Shown here in pieces: positions 38,211-47,596 of a stretch of 64,000 nt of DNA (its first letter is position 1; each line of letters opens with the position of its first letter). Position numbers and translations under genes: made by a program. Under the pieces are notes generated by a model that was given only the letters and a program-made list of their open reading frames with translations, ran no database searches and had not been told where the DNA came from. The DNA lies in NCBI RefSeq assembly GCF_029203305.1, contig NC_089466.1, forward strand, positions 186,001 through 250,000. Reading direction: 5' to 3'. Origin of the DNA: Yamadazyma tenuis. Lineage: Eukaryota; Ascomycota; Pichiomycetes; Serinales; Debaryomycetaceae.

Positions 38211-40298
38211 TCAACCGGACAGGAACAACTTCCAGAACCGCTTGCTACGTTTCTTAGGCTCCTTTGCTTCCGTGGGCTGGTTGCCGCTCGACGTATCGTA
38301 CATCGTGTGCAAGTCCGGGTGGGACTTTAATGGCTCTAAACAAGGTCTGGTATCTCGTGAACCTTCGTCTCCATCATGGGAAAACGACTTTTGGATCGTA
38401 GAGAAATCCTTGAGCCTCAGGCTTTTGGTGGATTTCTTGGGAGTTTCTAGGTTCACAAACTTAAGTGTTTGCTTTGGTGGAGACGAAATACCACTGGAGG
38501 TGGCACTTTGTTTGGGGCTCTTGGGAGGTGAAATCACATTGATGGTTGGAGTGTTCTGCTCTTGTCGAGCAATCATCTCTTTTTCTTTCAATCTACGTTT
38601 CAAATCTTTGTATGATACCTTCGGCACATACAGCAGCAGGCTTGCATCGGTTTTAACCTTTTCCAATGGGGCCAATAAAGACTTGGTCTTAAATGGGGAT
38701 ACTCCAAACCGGGTGGATCCAGTAAGAAGTCGAGCAAGCTTGGCGCCCCTACCTCTAAAATCAGGGTCGATTGAGTTTACTTCTCGACAGAAAGTTGCAG
38801 AGCTATCGGAAAGTACCCCAAGGGTATCTGAAAAGTAGCTTCCTTGGTATCGGTTCAGTTCAAGTTCTTGCATCTTGGTGCGAACCAACTTTTTGTGACG
38901 GGCATAAGCCTTGGTGATCTCTGTGAATGACGAGTATGACTCTTCTGACGAAATGGAGCTGAAGGAAGCACGGTCTTCTTCGTCTTCATCTTCATCTTCA
39001 TCTTCATCTTTATCCAAGCCTGATTGCTTGGACAATAACAACACATCGTCTGTCCCTTCATCCGTCTCTTGAATCACATCCTGGCCCACATCGTTATATC
39101 TCATATTTATCTGTTTCTCAAGACTCTTTTCAAAGGGGCCCATGTGAATGGCTGGGGTAATTATCACTGGCAACGGGTAGTTCTTCACGAGCCTATCAGT
39201 AATTTTCGAAGAAGCCCATGATCGGAGTGGAGCCCCGATACGAGTGCTGGGTTTGGTGCCGGTGGCCACGATATTTGGCTCATACAACTTGTACATTTCC
39301 TGGAGCACCTTCTTGGGCTTTCCAACAGCCAACTCAATAGATACCTTGGCAATGACATCTGGGTTTATCACCTCCATGGCGTAACTCATGATGTGTTTAG
39401 CGATGACCTTGACAAACTCGGGCCGGTTTCTCTGTCTAAGTCGCATCCTCTTGGTCATGGCCGTCTCCTTGCCACTGAAATTGGAGAATTTCCTCTTCTT
39501 CGTGAGACTGGGCAGGTCGATGGCAGACACAATAATCACCAGGTCTCCGTTCTCAATGAACTTGCTCAACACCCAATCCAATGCCACCCACGTATGCTTT
39601 CTTGCCGATATATACACCAAAATCACCCGGTTAGGAAGGATCGGTTTCAAGAAGTTGTGCTGCTTATTATTCAACTTGCCCACCACCAAGTCGTCAAACT
39701 GCCGGTGCATCTTGGTGAACGTGCACCCGTTGTGTGTAATAATTGGAGTGGTGGGATAGCTGGGCCCGGCATAGTTGGACAAAAACCGGGTCAACTGGAG
39801 TCCGTTAGAGATGTCAAGAGCAGGAGACACTACTCTCCTAGTAGGGGACGTTGATGGCGACTGGAGTGGCGACAGGCTGGGCGAGGCCCGCGACATGCGC
39901 CGACCTCTTTCCAAGTCGGCCTCATGGCCCGCGGTTTCAAAGCCCCAATCGTCAAGTTCATTTTCTGACAGGTCTGCTTCGAACTTGAGGTTCACGGTAT
40001 CAAACGACACACGTTTCTCATAGTTCTGGCGAGCAGCACTTATATGTGTTTCTTTGTCACCCACCCTAAGCTTGATACTGCGGTATGTGTAGTCGACTTT
40101 TTGTAAGTAGTCGAGTAGATCAACGTCCAGATCCGAAGAGTCTTCATCATCGGCCGCCGCGTGAGAGCCTTCGCTCTTGGTGGCCCGACTATCATCCGAC
40201 GCACGCCGTTGGTCGGAGACAAGGTCGGGGGCACTCCCCGCGTGTAAAAGTGATGGTTTTATCAGGGTCTTGGAACCAGCCTCGTGAGCCAATGACAT
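38211..40298 (-). CDS. Fungal protein with universal-stress-protein (Usp) domain
   Basis: The 695-aa protein has a disordered acidic N-terminus. A Usp-like alpha/beta domain spans about residues 215-390 (NRVILVYISARKHTWVALDW, DLVIIVSAID, then IVATGTKPS and PLPVIITP, the nucleotide-binding-type end). An acidic Asp/Glu run lies near 430-440, and a Ser-rich tail with basic residues at the C-terminus (KKRSKRFWKLF). Fungal Usp proteins of this size exist in ascomycetes, including S. pombe, and their function is unclear. The frame is complete. No signal peptide or membrane segment is seen. CTG codons are probably Ser. Confidence 0.78.
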   Translation of the reverse strand: MSLAHEAGSKTLIKPSLLHAGSAPDLVSDQRRASDDSRATKSEGSHAAADDEDSSDLDVDLLDYLQKVDYTYRSIKLRVGDKETHISAARQNYEKRVSFDTVNLKFEADLSENELDDWGFETAGHEADLERGRRMSRASPSLSPLQSPSTSPTRRVVSPALDISNGLQLTRFLSNYAGPSYPTTPIITHNGCTFTKMHRQFDDLVVGKLNNKQHNFLKPILPNRVILVYISARKHTWVALDWVLSKFIENGDLVIIVSAIDLPSLTKKRKFSNFSGKETAMTKRMRLRQRNRPEFVKVIAKHIMSYAMEVINPDVIAKVSIELAVGKPKKVLQEMYKLYEPNIVATGTKPSTRIGAPLRSWASSKITDRLVKNYPLPVIITPAIHMGPFEKSLEKQINMRYNDVGQDVIQETDEGTDDVLLLSKQSGLDKDEDEDEDEDEEDRASFSSISSEESYSSFTEITKAYARHKKLVRTKMQELELNRYQGSYFSDTLGVLSDSSATFCREVNSIDPDFRGRGAKLARLLTGSTRFGVSPFKTKSLLAPLEKVKTDASLLLYVPKVSYKDLKRRLKEKEMIARQEQNTPTINVISPPKSPKQSATSSGISSPPKQTLKFVNLETPKKSTKSLRLKDFSTIQKSFSHDGDEGSRDTRPCLEPLKSHPDLHTMYDTSSGNQPTEAKEPKKRSKRFWKLFLSG
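38974..39012. repeat. CTTCAT-type microsatellite coding an Asp/Glu run
   Basis: A pyrimidine-rich TTC/TCT/CAT repeat (GATGAA on the coding strand) gives the alternating Asp-Glu tract of the Usp protein. Confidence 0.8.
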
Positions 40299-40563
40299 TG
40301 TTTGGTTTAGTGGAGGAGGTTACAGACGGTTAGAAAAAACACCCGAGGGGATAAATGGATTTGCTTCGGCTTAGTGGTGTAATTGGCGAGGTAGTGAAGG
40401 TCCAATCGGTAAATTTAACGTTGTTCCTCTCAAAATATACGCCCGGCTCCACAAAATTAAATTATCCTTTTTTCTCTGCTCGCAGATAAGAGCGAGAAAA
40501 ACGGTGCAAAAAGTCAAAAGTAAAAAATACGAGTCTAGTGATTTTATGCTATTTACTTAAGGT

Positions 40564-42165
40564 CTAGGCAGACGCTTGCGACAACTGCGCCTGCTTTCTC
40601 TTCTTGTACAACTCGGTCTCAGCATTGACATATGCTACGTTGACCCCGCCAATAAGCGCCGTGAGCACCACCAAAATAACATTGATGGGCGTAGGGTTCA
40701 TCTTAAAAGTGGTATGAGTCCATTTATCCAAGACACTCTGCGAGAAGTTGATGATCCCCGACGTGCAAATGATGGCCCCGTATACAGTTCCGAACGTGTC
40801 AAAGCCAAACACCTTGGCACAGAAGTCAGAAACTGAGGTGTAGAAAAATGGTCTGTACACCACAAACAAACACACATTAATGAAAAGCGTAACATAGTGG
40901 GTGGTCAATCCCAATGCTCCAATGATAAGCGAAATTCCCAACAACCCGGCCAACACCGTCACGGTGGAGCAAGAGTCCAAAAACAACCCCACAAACGGAA
41001 TCGAAAGTACTCCTCCTAATGGCAAGGCCACATCGAAGAACTTCACCAACTTCTCCGACAACGCCACCGATGACAACAAGTACGTGTATTGGGTGCTGAT
41101 GGTGGCGACAAAGTAGTTCAACCGCAACATCTGGATGGTTGCAAACAAGCACATGAGGTAGAACCATGGGGTTCTCAACTGGTACTGAGCCGAATAACCG
41201 TGTAAAATCCCAAAGATTCCTCCCGAGTATTTTACAAGGTTGGCTTCTCCTTCCTCGGCGTAAGGCTGTTTCAAGGCATCTCCAATCGAGTCTCTTCTGT
41301 GATGTCCGACCGGGTGGTTTTCTCCATTCAACAATGGGTCTGTTTCGCTGATGGGTGCGGCAGAAGACGCTAATCCATCTGGCACATCATCCACACACAA
41401 GTCAGTTTCAGGAGGCGTCTTGTACGAGTCCTTTTCCATCACAAACACTTGACACACAGCGATGAATACTGGCACAAGGATGTAGCATTGGAAAAATTTG
41501 TTGATGGTGAAGACTCCGTTGGAACGATTGTAGAAAATACGGTAAACCAAAAACACAGCTGAAGAAGCATCGAACGCACCCGTCAACAATGCCAACACGG
41601 TTCCCGACTTCTTGGGAAACGAGTTGGATAACTGGAACTGTGAGATGTAGGAGAAGGGGCCTCCCAAGGCCATGGAAGCATATCCTACCAAGTAAGGGTC
41701 AAAGTATGGACCGATAAAAGACTTGTCGATTTGACTGGCAAAGATGAACACAAAGCACGCCAAAAACAAAAAGAACGCTCCCACCAGGCCACAGAACCGT
41801 GGACCGAAGTCGTCCAAGAGTTTCCCAATCACAAGGGCCGAAACATTGGTGACAACAGCCCCCACTGTGAACATCATGTTCAACTTCAAGTCCTGAGCAA
41901 CACACTTGGCCACTGTTTGTTCTTCTTGAACACCAACAGCCTGGCCCAATAAGAGGCTCGTCAATGACTGGGGGGCCTCGAAGTCAAACATACCTCTGAC
42001 GGCATCTGTCTGGATATCACACACCAGTTCGTAAACTCCTTCCCTAATTAACACTGGCTTCAACGCAGCAAACCCGAAAATTGGGCCTCCGGCTAATAAG
42101 CACCAGAGAATGGCACATGCACATTGGATAAAACGGCGCTTTGTAGATGCTTCGTAGTAAAACAT
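40564..42165 (-). CDS. MFS transporter, Fmp42 family, copy A
   Basis: The 533-aa protein is a major facilitator with about 12 membrane segments, of the family of S. cerevisiae Fmp42 (YMR221C), whose substrate is not established. It starts with a short cytosolic tail and CAILWCLLAGGPIFGFAALKP. A loop rich in charged residues lies between the two halves, followed by YSGGIFGILHGYSAQYQL. I set the start at ATG 42165 because the second copy in this window begins at the matching point; an ATG at 42234 would add 23 residues with no counterpart. Copy B lies 5.7 kb to the right on the other strand. Confidence 0.85.
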   Translation of the reverse strand: MFYYEASTKRRFIQCACAILWCLLAGGPIFGFAALKPVLIREGVYELVCDIQTDAVRGMFDFEAPQSLTSLLLGQAVGVQEEQTVAKCVAQDLKLNMMFTVGAVVTNVSALVIGKLLDDFGPRFCGLVGAFFLFLACFVFIFASQIDKSFIGPYFDPYLVGYASMALGGPFSYISQFQLSNSFPKKSGTVLALLTGAFDASSAVFLVYRIFYNRSNGVFTINKFFQCYILVPVFIAVCQVFVMEKDSYKTPPETDLCVDDVPDGLASSAAPISETDPLLNGENHPVGHHRRDSIGDALKQPYAEEGEANLVKYSGGIFGILHGYSAQYQLRTPWFYLMCLFATIQMLRLNYFVATISTQYTYLLSSVALSEKLVKFFDVALPLGGVLSIPFVGLFLDSCSTVTVLAGLLGISLIIGALGLTTHYVTLFINVCLFVVYRPFFYTSVSDFCAKVFGFDTFGTVYGAIICTSGIINFSQSVLDKWTHTTFKMNPTPINVILVVLTALIGGVNVAYVNAETELYKKRKQAQLSQASA

Positions 42166-42806
42166 AGTAGTTACAACAAAACTTCTTTGTAAAATTTTTT
42201 CCACTATATTAAATATGTCTGGTCCCTGCTGCATGTTTTTGTCGATGCACCTCTTATCTCGGAGGCGCGCACACGACCCAAAAAGAAAATAGCCTATTCT
42301 TCCCTGTAAGCGAGTTGAGTTCAGGGTTTACAGGAGGCCAACCGATGCCTACTATTCTTCAGTGTCCTAACTGAACTCCCCTTCATGTTAACATCAATGT
42401 AATCATCATGGTGTCTATTTGTTGGAGCACTCGTGTGAATTCTCCAGTTGCCTCGGTGATCAGCGAACCTCTGATATCGCATGTCGCCGGTTTTTTTTGG
42501 GCTGCATGTCGTACGGGCTATCGGCTTTAGTTTCATTTTTCTCCCCTTTTAGAAGAGGCCCTTCGTATGTATCGGCCCAATAGGGGAGAGGCTAATGACC
42601 TTGGGTGTATGGGTCTGTTTATGGTGGGTGCAGGGGTTAGAAGGGCTGACCCATACAGTACTGTTGGTCCAGATATTATCTATGTTATTTTCTACGGGAC
42701 GTGCTTGCGGTACGAAGCCATATCTGGGATATTTTAATTGTACGCCTGGGTACGATTAGCCAAACCCTCATCATGATGAGAGCACTCGCAATTTTTCCCC
42801 GAATTG
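42166..42806. other. Intergenic region with an inverted Rap1-like repeat
   Basis: These 641 bases lie between the start of the copy A transporter and the tRNA. They include a perfect inverted pair, TGTATGGGTC at 42606-42615 and GACCCATACA at 42648-42657, around a G-rich spacer. The core resembles the Rap1 consensus RTGTRYGGGT. No gene is visible. Confidence 0.5.
42606..42657. promoter_or_regulatory. 10-base perfect inverted repeat, Rap1-like half-sites
   Basis: The arms are TGTATGGGTC and GACCCATACA with a 32-base spacer. The left arm read from 42605 (GTGTATGGGT) fits the first ten positions of the Rap1 consensus. Whether any protein binds is untested. Confidence 0.35.
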
Positions 42807-42904
42807 GTCACAGTGGCCGAGTGGTTAAGGCGACACCCTGCTAATTTATTTGGTGGTTAAGGTGTTGCGCATTGCGTGCGCAGGTTCGAATCCTGTCTGT
42901 GACG
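42807..42904 (+). tRNA. tRNA-Ser(GCU) with 16-base intron
   Basis: The acceptor stem GTCACAG pairs with CTGTGAC (discriminator G904). The D stem is GCC/GGC, and the anticodon stem ACACC pairs with GGTGT. The loop is CTGCTA-A, so the anticodon is GCT (840-842), reading AGC and AGU. The intron lies after position 37, at 42844-42859. A long variable arm (GCGC/GCGT) marks it as class II, and the T arm is GCAGG/CCTGT with loop TTCGAAT. The mature length is 82 bases. It is a normal Ser tRNA and not the CAG-anticodon Ser tRNA responsible for CUG decoding. The 3' end of the MNN1-like gene is 51 bases downstream. Confidence 0.95.
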
Positions 42905-42908
42905 ATTC

Positions 42909-42915
42909 TTTTTTT
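42909..42915 (+). terminator. RNA polymerase III terminator
   Basis: A run of seven T begins four bases after the tRNA end. Confidence 0.85.
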
Positions 42916-42955
42916 GCATCCTACTATATTTGAGAATGTGTAATGTATATTATGT

Positions 42956-45409
42956 TTAATCGGCACCCATGTTGAGCCATACGTCCAAAATAAATAGGTA
43001 CTTGTACTGAAGCTTACGGCCATATTCTTCAACCCGAGCCTTGTCAGTAGATTGAGGACTGCCAACTATGTCATAAGCACACCAATATGGATGTCCTTGT
43101 CCATGAGCAAACTGATGTTGTCTCATCCATCCATACTTTGGTTCTCTAAACTCTTCGTTATGAACTGGACTGATAAGCACAGGTGGTGCTAATGCTGCTT
43201 GAATGAATAGGGGGTTCTTTTCTATGGTTTTTCTGAGAATCTTTTTGTTTCTTACATACCGTGGCTGGTCTTCGGTTTCTTCCTCGGGGATTTCCTCTTC
43301 ATCTTCTTCGTTATCTTCTTCATCTTCTGGAAAGTCCACGTTGAGTGCATTTGCTGGAGTTTCTGGGTTTGCGGGGGTTTCTGGGGTTTCTGGACTCTTT
43401 GGGTTTGGTTCTTGGTTCTGATCATTTTCCAGTGGTTCTTCCCGCTTTCTCTTATTCCGGTTCTCATTGCTGTCCTCATTCTGGATCTCCTGGTCCAAGT
43501 TCTCCTGGTCCAGGTTCTCTTCACCAGTGGGGTCTACCTCTGGAGGTATGGCCAACGTCCTTCTCACTTCTCTCCGAATCGTAAACTTGTTTCTCAAGTC
43601 CTCTTGAAATTTGGGTATTGACAGCCAGTTTTCAAGCTGATGCGAAGTCACGTAAAGTAAAGTGTAGTCATCGTCTCCATCGAATTGTCCCCATGACGAA
43701 GAACACAACTCCTGTGATAAGGTAAGTCTATCCATGGGCTTGTTTTCTGCCGGTGTCAATACCCCAACAGCTGCTCCAAAATGCTTGTTAAAGTTAGCTC
43801 GATCAGATAATCCAGATGCTTCCAATCCTATCCAGAAATACTCCCCAAGTGCTGAAGCTTTTGCATCCTTGAACCTAAGATCAAATAATTTGTAACTCTG
43901 TACGCTGCAGGACAAGAGTAAACCTGATAAATGCTTTGGTTTGTTGATGGCAATCACACTGGTATCAAGTATGTCATCGACTCTATCGTCAAACACCTTG
44001 CTGCTTTGTGAGTTTCTTGATCGTCTTTTCAACCCAAAAATTTCTGTATCTCGTTTACTAGGCACAACTAACGACTTTATTAAATCATTGATTTCTTGGT
44101 ACCCGGGTAGGATCTTCCTTTTTTCGATCTTGAAATGGGCAGGGTTCAAGAAGAACAAGTGTCCTTTGTCCTGATAGGTCAGTTTCAGGAAAATAGCTTT
44201 ACCAAAGTCCTCCACCATTGGAATTACTCTATGGTTCAACATCACCACGTCTTCGAAAGAGTTGAAAATGGACGATAAACTCATGACAAACGCTGGACTC
44301 AGGAAATCTGGACTTCGCAGAATCAATGGGTGCTGATTTGAATTTAACATGTTGGTCATATCGACAAACCATATTTCTTGTTTGGGGAAATCCTGAGGAG
44401 TGGAGTAAGGATGGTCTTCCCGAACGATCTTTAAAAACTTTTCGTATGACTCAGGAAGTCCTGACACCTCGGTTCGAGCCAGCCGAATTAACCCTCTAAT
44501 GTCGTCGTTTGTTATACGGTTTCTCATGTATGTGATCTGAATGGGGAGCTTGTTTTTCAACACTCTCAACACTTTTATCAACCGTTTAATATTCTCCAAC
44601 TGTGTTTCCTTGGAGATTCCGGGGAGTATGGGGATCACGATACCTTTCCCGTTACTTTTACTTTTCCACTGGGAGAGAAAACACGTATCTTCAGGTTGAG
44701 AATTCCTGCTGGAATCGAAAACAGGTACTTCCCCATACTTGAGAGTCTTTCTTTTCCAGTCCTGGAAAATAGGGTACTGGTTCATTGCAAGCCATGGATA
44801 TAACCTCTGTTCATATTCAGCACACATTCCCAGCTGATCTGGCTCCAACTTCTTCGGTTCAAGGTAACATTTACCAAATATACGTTGGTGATTGAGCTCG
44901 TGCACGATGCGAGTCTCAAAGTCAGCTAATTCCAACACTGCATTTGCGTACTGGTCATGCAATTTGGCCATATCATCACTGCTGAAGCGGTCTCCAGAAC
45001 TCCGGAGCTGTTTCTTTAATGTCTTCTTCGCTAACCGCATCCAGCTCTTTTTACGGTAGATGGTCTTGTCAAGTTCGTGGCCCTGGATATACTCTAAATC
45101 CACAATATCAGGGCCTGGATGTCCGGGGAAAACGTGAGAAAGCTCATCAAAATACCACTTGCAGGTCTCTGGTAAACCCAACTTCTCACCTTCGGGTAGA
45201 GTATCGTAGACCGGGTTTTTATATGACTTTCTGGCTCGTGCGATGTCCATTCTATGGTTGGGCGTGAGCACGGGCTGTGGAGGAACTGACTGTCTCAGCC
45301 ATAAATGTAGCATCAACAATCCGATAATGACAGCTAGTGCTCCAACCCGCTTATGTCGGAAGAGCACGTTAGCCACCACAAACCTCACTTTGTTCGTCGT
45401 TGATCCCAT
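42956..45409 (-). CDS. MNN1-family alpha-1,3-mannosyltransferase homologue without DXD motif
   Basis: MNN1-family proteins are Golgi type II membrane enzymes that cap N- and O-glycans with alpha-1,3-mannose. The 817-aa protein has a short basic tail, one membrane anchor (residues 22-38), a stem and a large lumenal domain. The stretch SSIFNSFEDVVMLNHRVIP, followed by GHLFFLNP, lines up with the family core in which a DXD metal-binding motif follows the hydrophobic strand. Here those positions read Asn392-His393-Arg394, so the protein may be inactive or may use another site. A Glu/Asn/Pro-rich insertion with short repeats (ENLDQ twice, then PETP/PANP) and an acidic run lies near residues 630-715. 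The start is ATG 45409; the upstream frame has no ATG. Confidence 0.75.
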   Translation of the reverse strand: MGSTTNKVRFVVANVLFRHKRVGALAVIIGLLMLHLWLRQSVPPQPVLTPNHRMDIARARKSYKNPVYDTLPEGEKLGLPETCKWYFDELSHVFPGHPGPDIVDLEYIQGHELDKTIYRKKSWMRLAKKTLKKQLRSSGDRFSSDDMAKLHDQYANAVLELADFETRIVHELNHQRIFGKCYLEPKKLEPDQLGMCAEYEQRLYPWLAMNQYPIFQDWKRKTLKYGEVPVFDSSRNSQPEDTCFLSQWKSKSNGKGIVIPILPGISKETQLENIKRLIKVLRVLKNKLPIQITYMRNRITNDDIRGLIRLARTEVSGLPESYEKFLKIVREDHPYSTPQDFPKQEIWFVDMTNMLNSNQHPLILRSPDFLSPAFVMSLSSIFNSFEDVVMLNHRVIPMVEDFGKAIFLKLTYQDKGHLFFLNPAHFKIEKRKILPGYQEINDLIKSLVVPSKRDTEIFGLKRRSRNSQSSKVFDDRVDDILDTSVIAINKPKHLSGLLLSCSVQSYKLFDLRFKDAKASALGEYFWIGLEASGLSDRANFNKHFGAAVGVLTPAENKPMDRLTLSQELCSSSWGQFDGDDDYTLLYVTSHQLENWLSIPKFQEDLRNKFTIRREVRRTLAIPPEVDPTGEENLDQENLDQEIQNEDSNENRNKRKREEPLENDQNQEPNPKSPETPETPANPETPANALNVDFPEDEEDNEEDEEEIPEEETEDQPRYVRNKKILRKTIEKNPLFIQAALAPPVLISPVHNEEFREPKYGWMRQHQFAHGQGHPYWCAYDIVGSPQSTDKARVEEYGRKLQYKYLFILDVWLNMGAD

Positions 45410-45635
45410 AAATATAGTTGTGTTCGTTGTCGATTCTAGAGAAAATTTCAAAACAGCGGTTCTTCCTGATTTGGAAATAGCTCAAGTGACACCAGGGGTA
45501 GGAAATACGAATTTCACCAGGTACAAAATTGTCAATACTGGAAATAAAAGAGGATAGAGGGATGCCTTTCCACCCAATGATTTGGTATTAGGTTATGCTA
45601 TGGACCATATTTGTCTCTATGTACTCATTCTGTCT

Positions 45636-46101
45636 CTATAAGTTTAGGTGGCTGAACACTTTATCAAGTTCGTTTGTTGGCGGCTCTGCGTTCTTCGAGT
45701 TGGTGCTGCCGCTGTCACGCACTCCGGGGGTCAACACGGTTGAATCAAAGCCGGGAGCCACTTTTAGCTTCTGCTGATGAAGCCACTCTTTATACTCTTT
45801 TATCTGGGCTATGTTGGTAGGTGACAGGTTATCGAAGTCAGGTTTGAGGGACTCAATTTCAGAGATCCATCCCTGTAGGTCCTGTTTGGACACGTTAAGC
45901 TTTGGAGGTTTGACGGTGGATGATAGACTGGAGATTAGTTTCGAGTAGTTGGCATTTAAGGTCACTGGTTTGGGGGGTTGGAACAAGGGGCTTTTGATCA
46001 ATGGTACTTTCTGTAGCACCGGGTCCGCTGTGGGTGTTAGTAGCGATTGGAACAATGGCGGTTTGTGTGGGTGTTTACATACGCTTGTTTGTATCGTCCA
46101 T
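45636..46101 (-). CDS. Spliced gene for a 136-aa protein of unknown function
   Basis: Exon 1 is 46083-46101 (19 bases) and exon 2 is 45636-46027. The long frame lacks any ATG. A GTATGT donor, TACTAAC branch and CAG acceptor join it in frame to a short ATG exon, giving a start MDDTNKPDPVLQK. The protein is Pro/Lys/Ser-rich at both ends. A central predicted helical part (about residues 55-95) includes LQGWISEIESLKP and TNIAQIKEYKEWLHQQKLKV. There is no signal peptide or membrane segment. The clean splice signals and helical core argue for a real gene. I do not recognise the family. Confidence 0.75.
46028..46082 (-). other. Spliceosomal intron, 55 bases
   Basis: On the minus strand the donor is GTATGT (46082-46077), the branch site TACTAAC (46042-46036) and the acceptor CAG ends at 46028. 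Codon 7 is split C|CG. Confidence 0.88.
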
Positions 46102-46321
46102 TATAAAAGAGACCCTCGATTTATGAATTTCACAAAATGCGAATAATATTTCTTTGTGGCAGAATTCACATAACCTTTAAACAACTGATAAAGTTTACAA
46201 ATTGTCAAATTTGTCCTATGAATCCCTGCATCTGCCTCCAATGCCTCCAGAATCAAAGTTTCCATCTCACATATACCACTGCTCTATTTCCAGATATTAT
46301 TGTATTTTCTATAGTACATAT

Positions 46322-46768
46322 TTATTCCTTAAAATGACGGATGAGAATGTAAGCGTTTTCTTGCTTCAAATTGGACAACGATCTGTAGCCACCCTCCAAA
46401 CACATCAATAAGCCACCAAATGAAATATAAACGGCCATTTTGTCCGTGGTTCCGCTCTCTTCAAACTTATAAATGGTTCCATACATCACGTAGTCGTAGT
46501 CATCAGCCAACGATCTGTCAGATGGCTTAGGAGGTCTCCATGATCCATTGGACGTCAACATGCTCGACTCATTCCCCAAAGTAGATGCTAATGCGATAGT
46601 TAAGGAATCATTATCATTCACTGGGAACAACTCGCTATTTATGTCCAAGGTGATTTTGATCTCTTGCGACGTGGAAGACTGCCCCGTTATACGAGCAACC
46701 TTGTTGTATCTAGCGGAGTCCACAGACTCCACGTTGAACATATCTTCAAAAAGAATGCTGCTGGACAT
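46322..46768 (-). CDS. RPB8: RNA polymerase I/II/III shared subunit Rpb8 (ABC14.5)
   Basis: Rpb8 is a small subunit common to all three nuclear RNA polymerases. The 148-aa protein (146 in S. cerevisiae) starts at ATG 46768 with [20 protein letters not shown] and ends in the conserved [20 protein letters not shown] and YILIRHF. The frame runs on upstream without family similarity, so the internal ATG is the start. It is complete. Confidence 0.95.
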   Translation of the reverse strand: MSSSILFEDMFNVESVDSARYNKVARITGQSSTSQEIKITLDINSELFPVNDNDSLTIALASTLGNESSMLTSNGSWRPPKPSDRSLADDYDYVMYGTIYKFEESGTTDKMAVYISFGGLLMCLEGGYRSLSNLKQENAYILIRHFKE

Positions 46769-47059
46769 CCTGAGCTTGTACCGTGAAGACTTTAGTGAGA
46801 AAAAAAATTTCACTGAATGCAATCGCACCGTCGTGCACACACAACTATTCATGAACTGTTTTGAGTTAAACCAAAACAGTGTAATTAGAGTTCCAATTTT
46901 AGCAGAAACCCAATTTTCTCCTCCAACTACTTTATTTAAAGACTACGTCGACAAAGAAACCGCCTCCAATCGTTTCCATTACTCTTTACCCATTTATTTC
47001 CATTTACTCCGGCTTCATCCATCTGACACTACTCGTTTCACTCGCAGCACTCTTGCTCC

Positions 47060-47596
47060 ATGAAAGTCTTCACCCAAAATTCCGGTCTTTTCAAGCTAAT
47101 TTCAATTATACTGGCAACAGCCATTATTTGTTTACTTGCAAACAAAGCATTTGTTCATACAGATAGCTTAAGCGACTTGATACGTCGCTTGGACTCTCTT
47201 GACGAAACACAAATATCCAGGCTCTCGGAAGCAGTTGGTGCGAGGCTCCACAACCCTCAAATACCTCCTCAAACACCCTTGCAAAAGAGAGGTGACAAAT
47301 CAGCCAAGTCGGAAGACTCCAAAACCACCACCTCATCATCCAAGGCTTCTAAAACAACCTCATCAAAAGCGTCTAAAACATCCGACTCTAATGCCTCCTC
47401 AAGCTCATCGGACTCCAAGTCCAAGTCCAAGTCCAACTCAAGCCCTCTTAATATGACAGGTATTCGGGTGGCCATTGCGTTTGTGGCCATTATTCTCATC
47501 AACATGGTGGCAATTTGTATTCACCATGTATACATGAAGCTTAGTAGCTCCGAAAGGTCCTACCGGACTGTTGAGCATAAACTTTCCCCATACTAG
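47060..47596 (+). CDS. Small secretory-route membrane protein with Ser/Lys repeats, unknown
   Basis: The 178-aa protein has an N-terminal hydrophobic segment (residues 10-27) that could be a signal peptide or anchor, a helical part and a Lys-Arg dibasic site at 76-77 (a possible Kex2 cut). A Ser/Thr/Lys-rich low-complexity stretch with SKASKT repeats (80-128) is followed by a second membrane segment (135-155) and a short tail. Cutting at Lys-Arg would leave a membrane-bound Ser/Lys-rich ectodomain. I know no family. It is divergent from RPB8, with 291 bases between starts. Confidence 0.6.
   Translation: MKVFTQNSGLFKLISIILATAIICLLANKAFVHTDSLSDLIRRLDSLDETQISRLSEAVGARLHNPQIPPQTPLQKRGDKSAKSEDSKTTTSSSKASKTTSSKASKTSDSNASSSSSDSKSKSKSNSSPLNMTGIRVAIAFVAIILINMVAICIHHVYMKLSSSERSYRTVEHKLSPY

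Noticed and set aside
38211..40298. Calling the Usp-domain protein a kinase-linked or Psp1-type regulator
   Set aside because: Only the Usp-like fold is visible; no kinase or Psp1 motif is present.
42165..42234. Longer start for the copy A transporter
   Set aside because: The 23 extra residues have no counterpart in copy B, whose ATG aligns with 42165.
42807..42904. The tRNA as the CUG-decoding tRNA-Ser
   Set aside because: The anticodon is GCT, with the CTG in the loop being positions 32-34 rather than the anticodon CAG.
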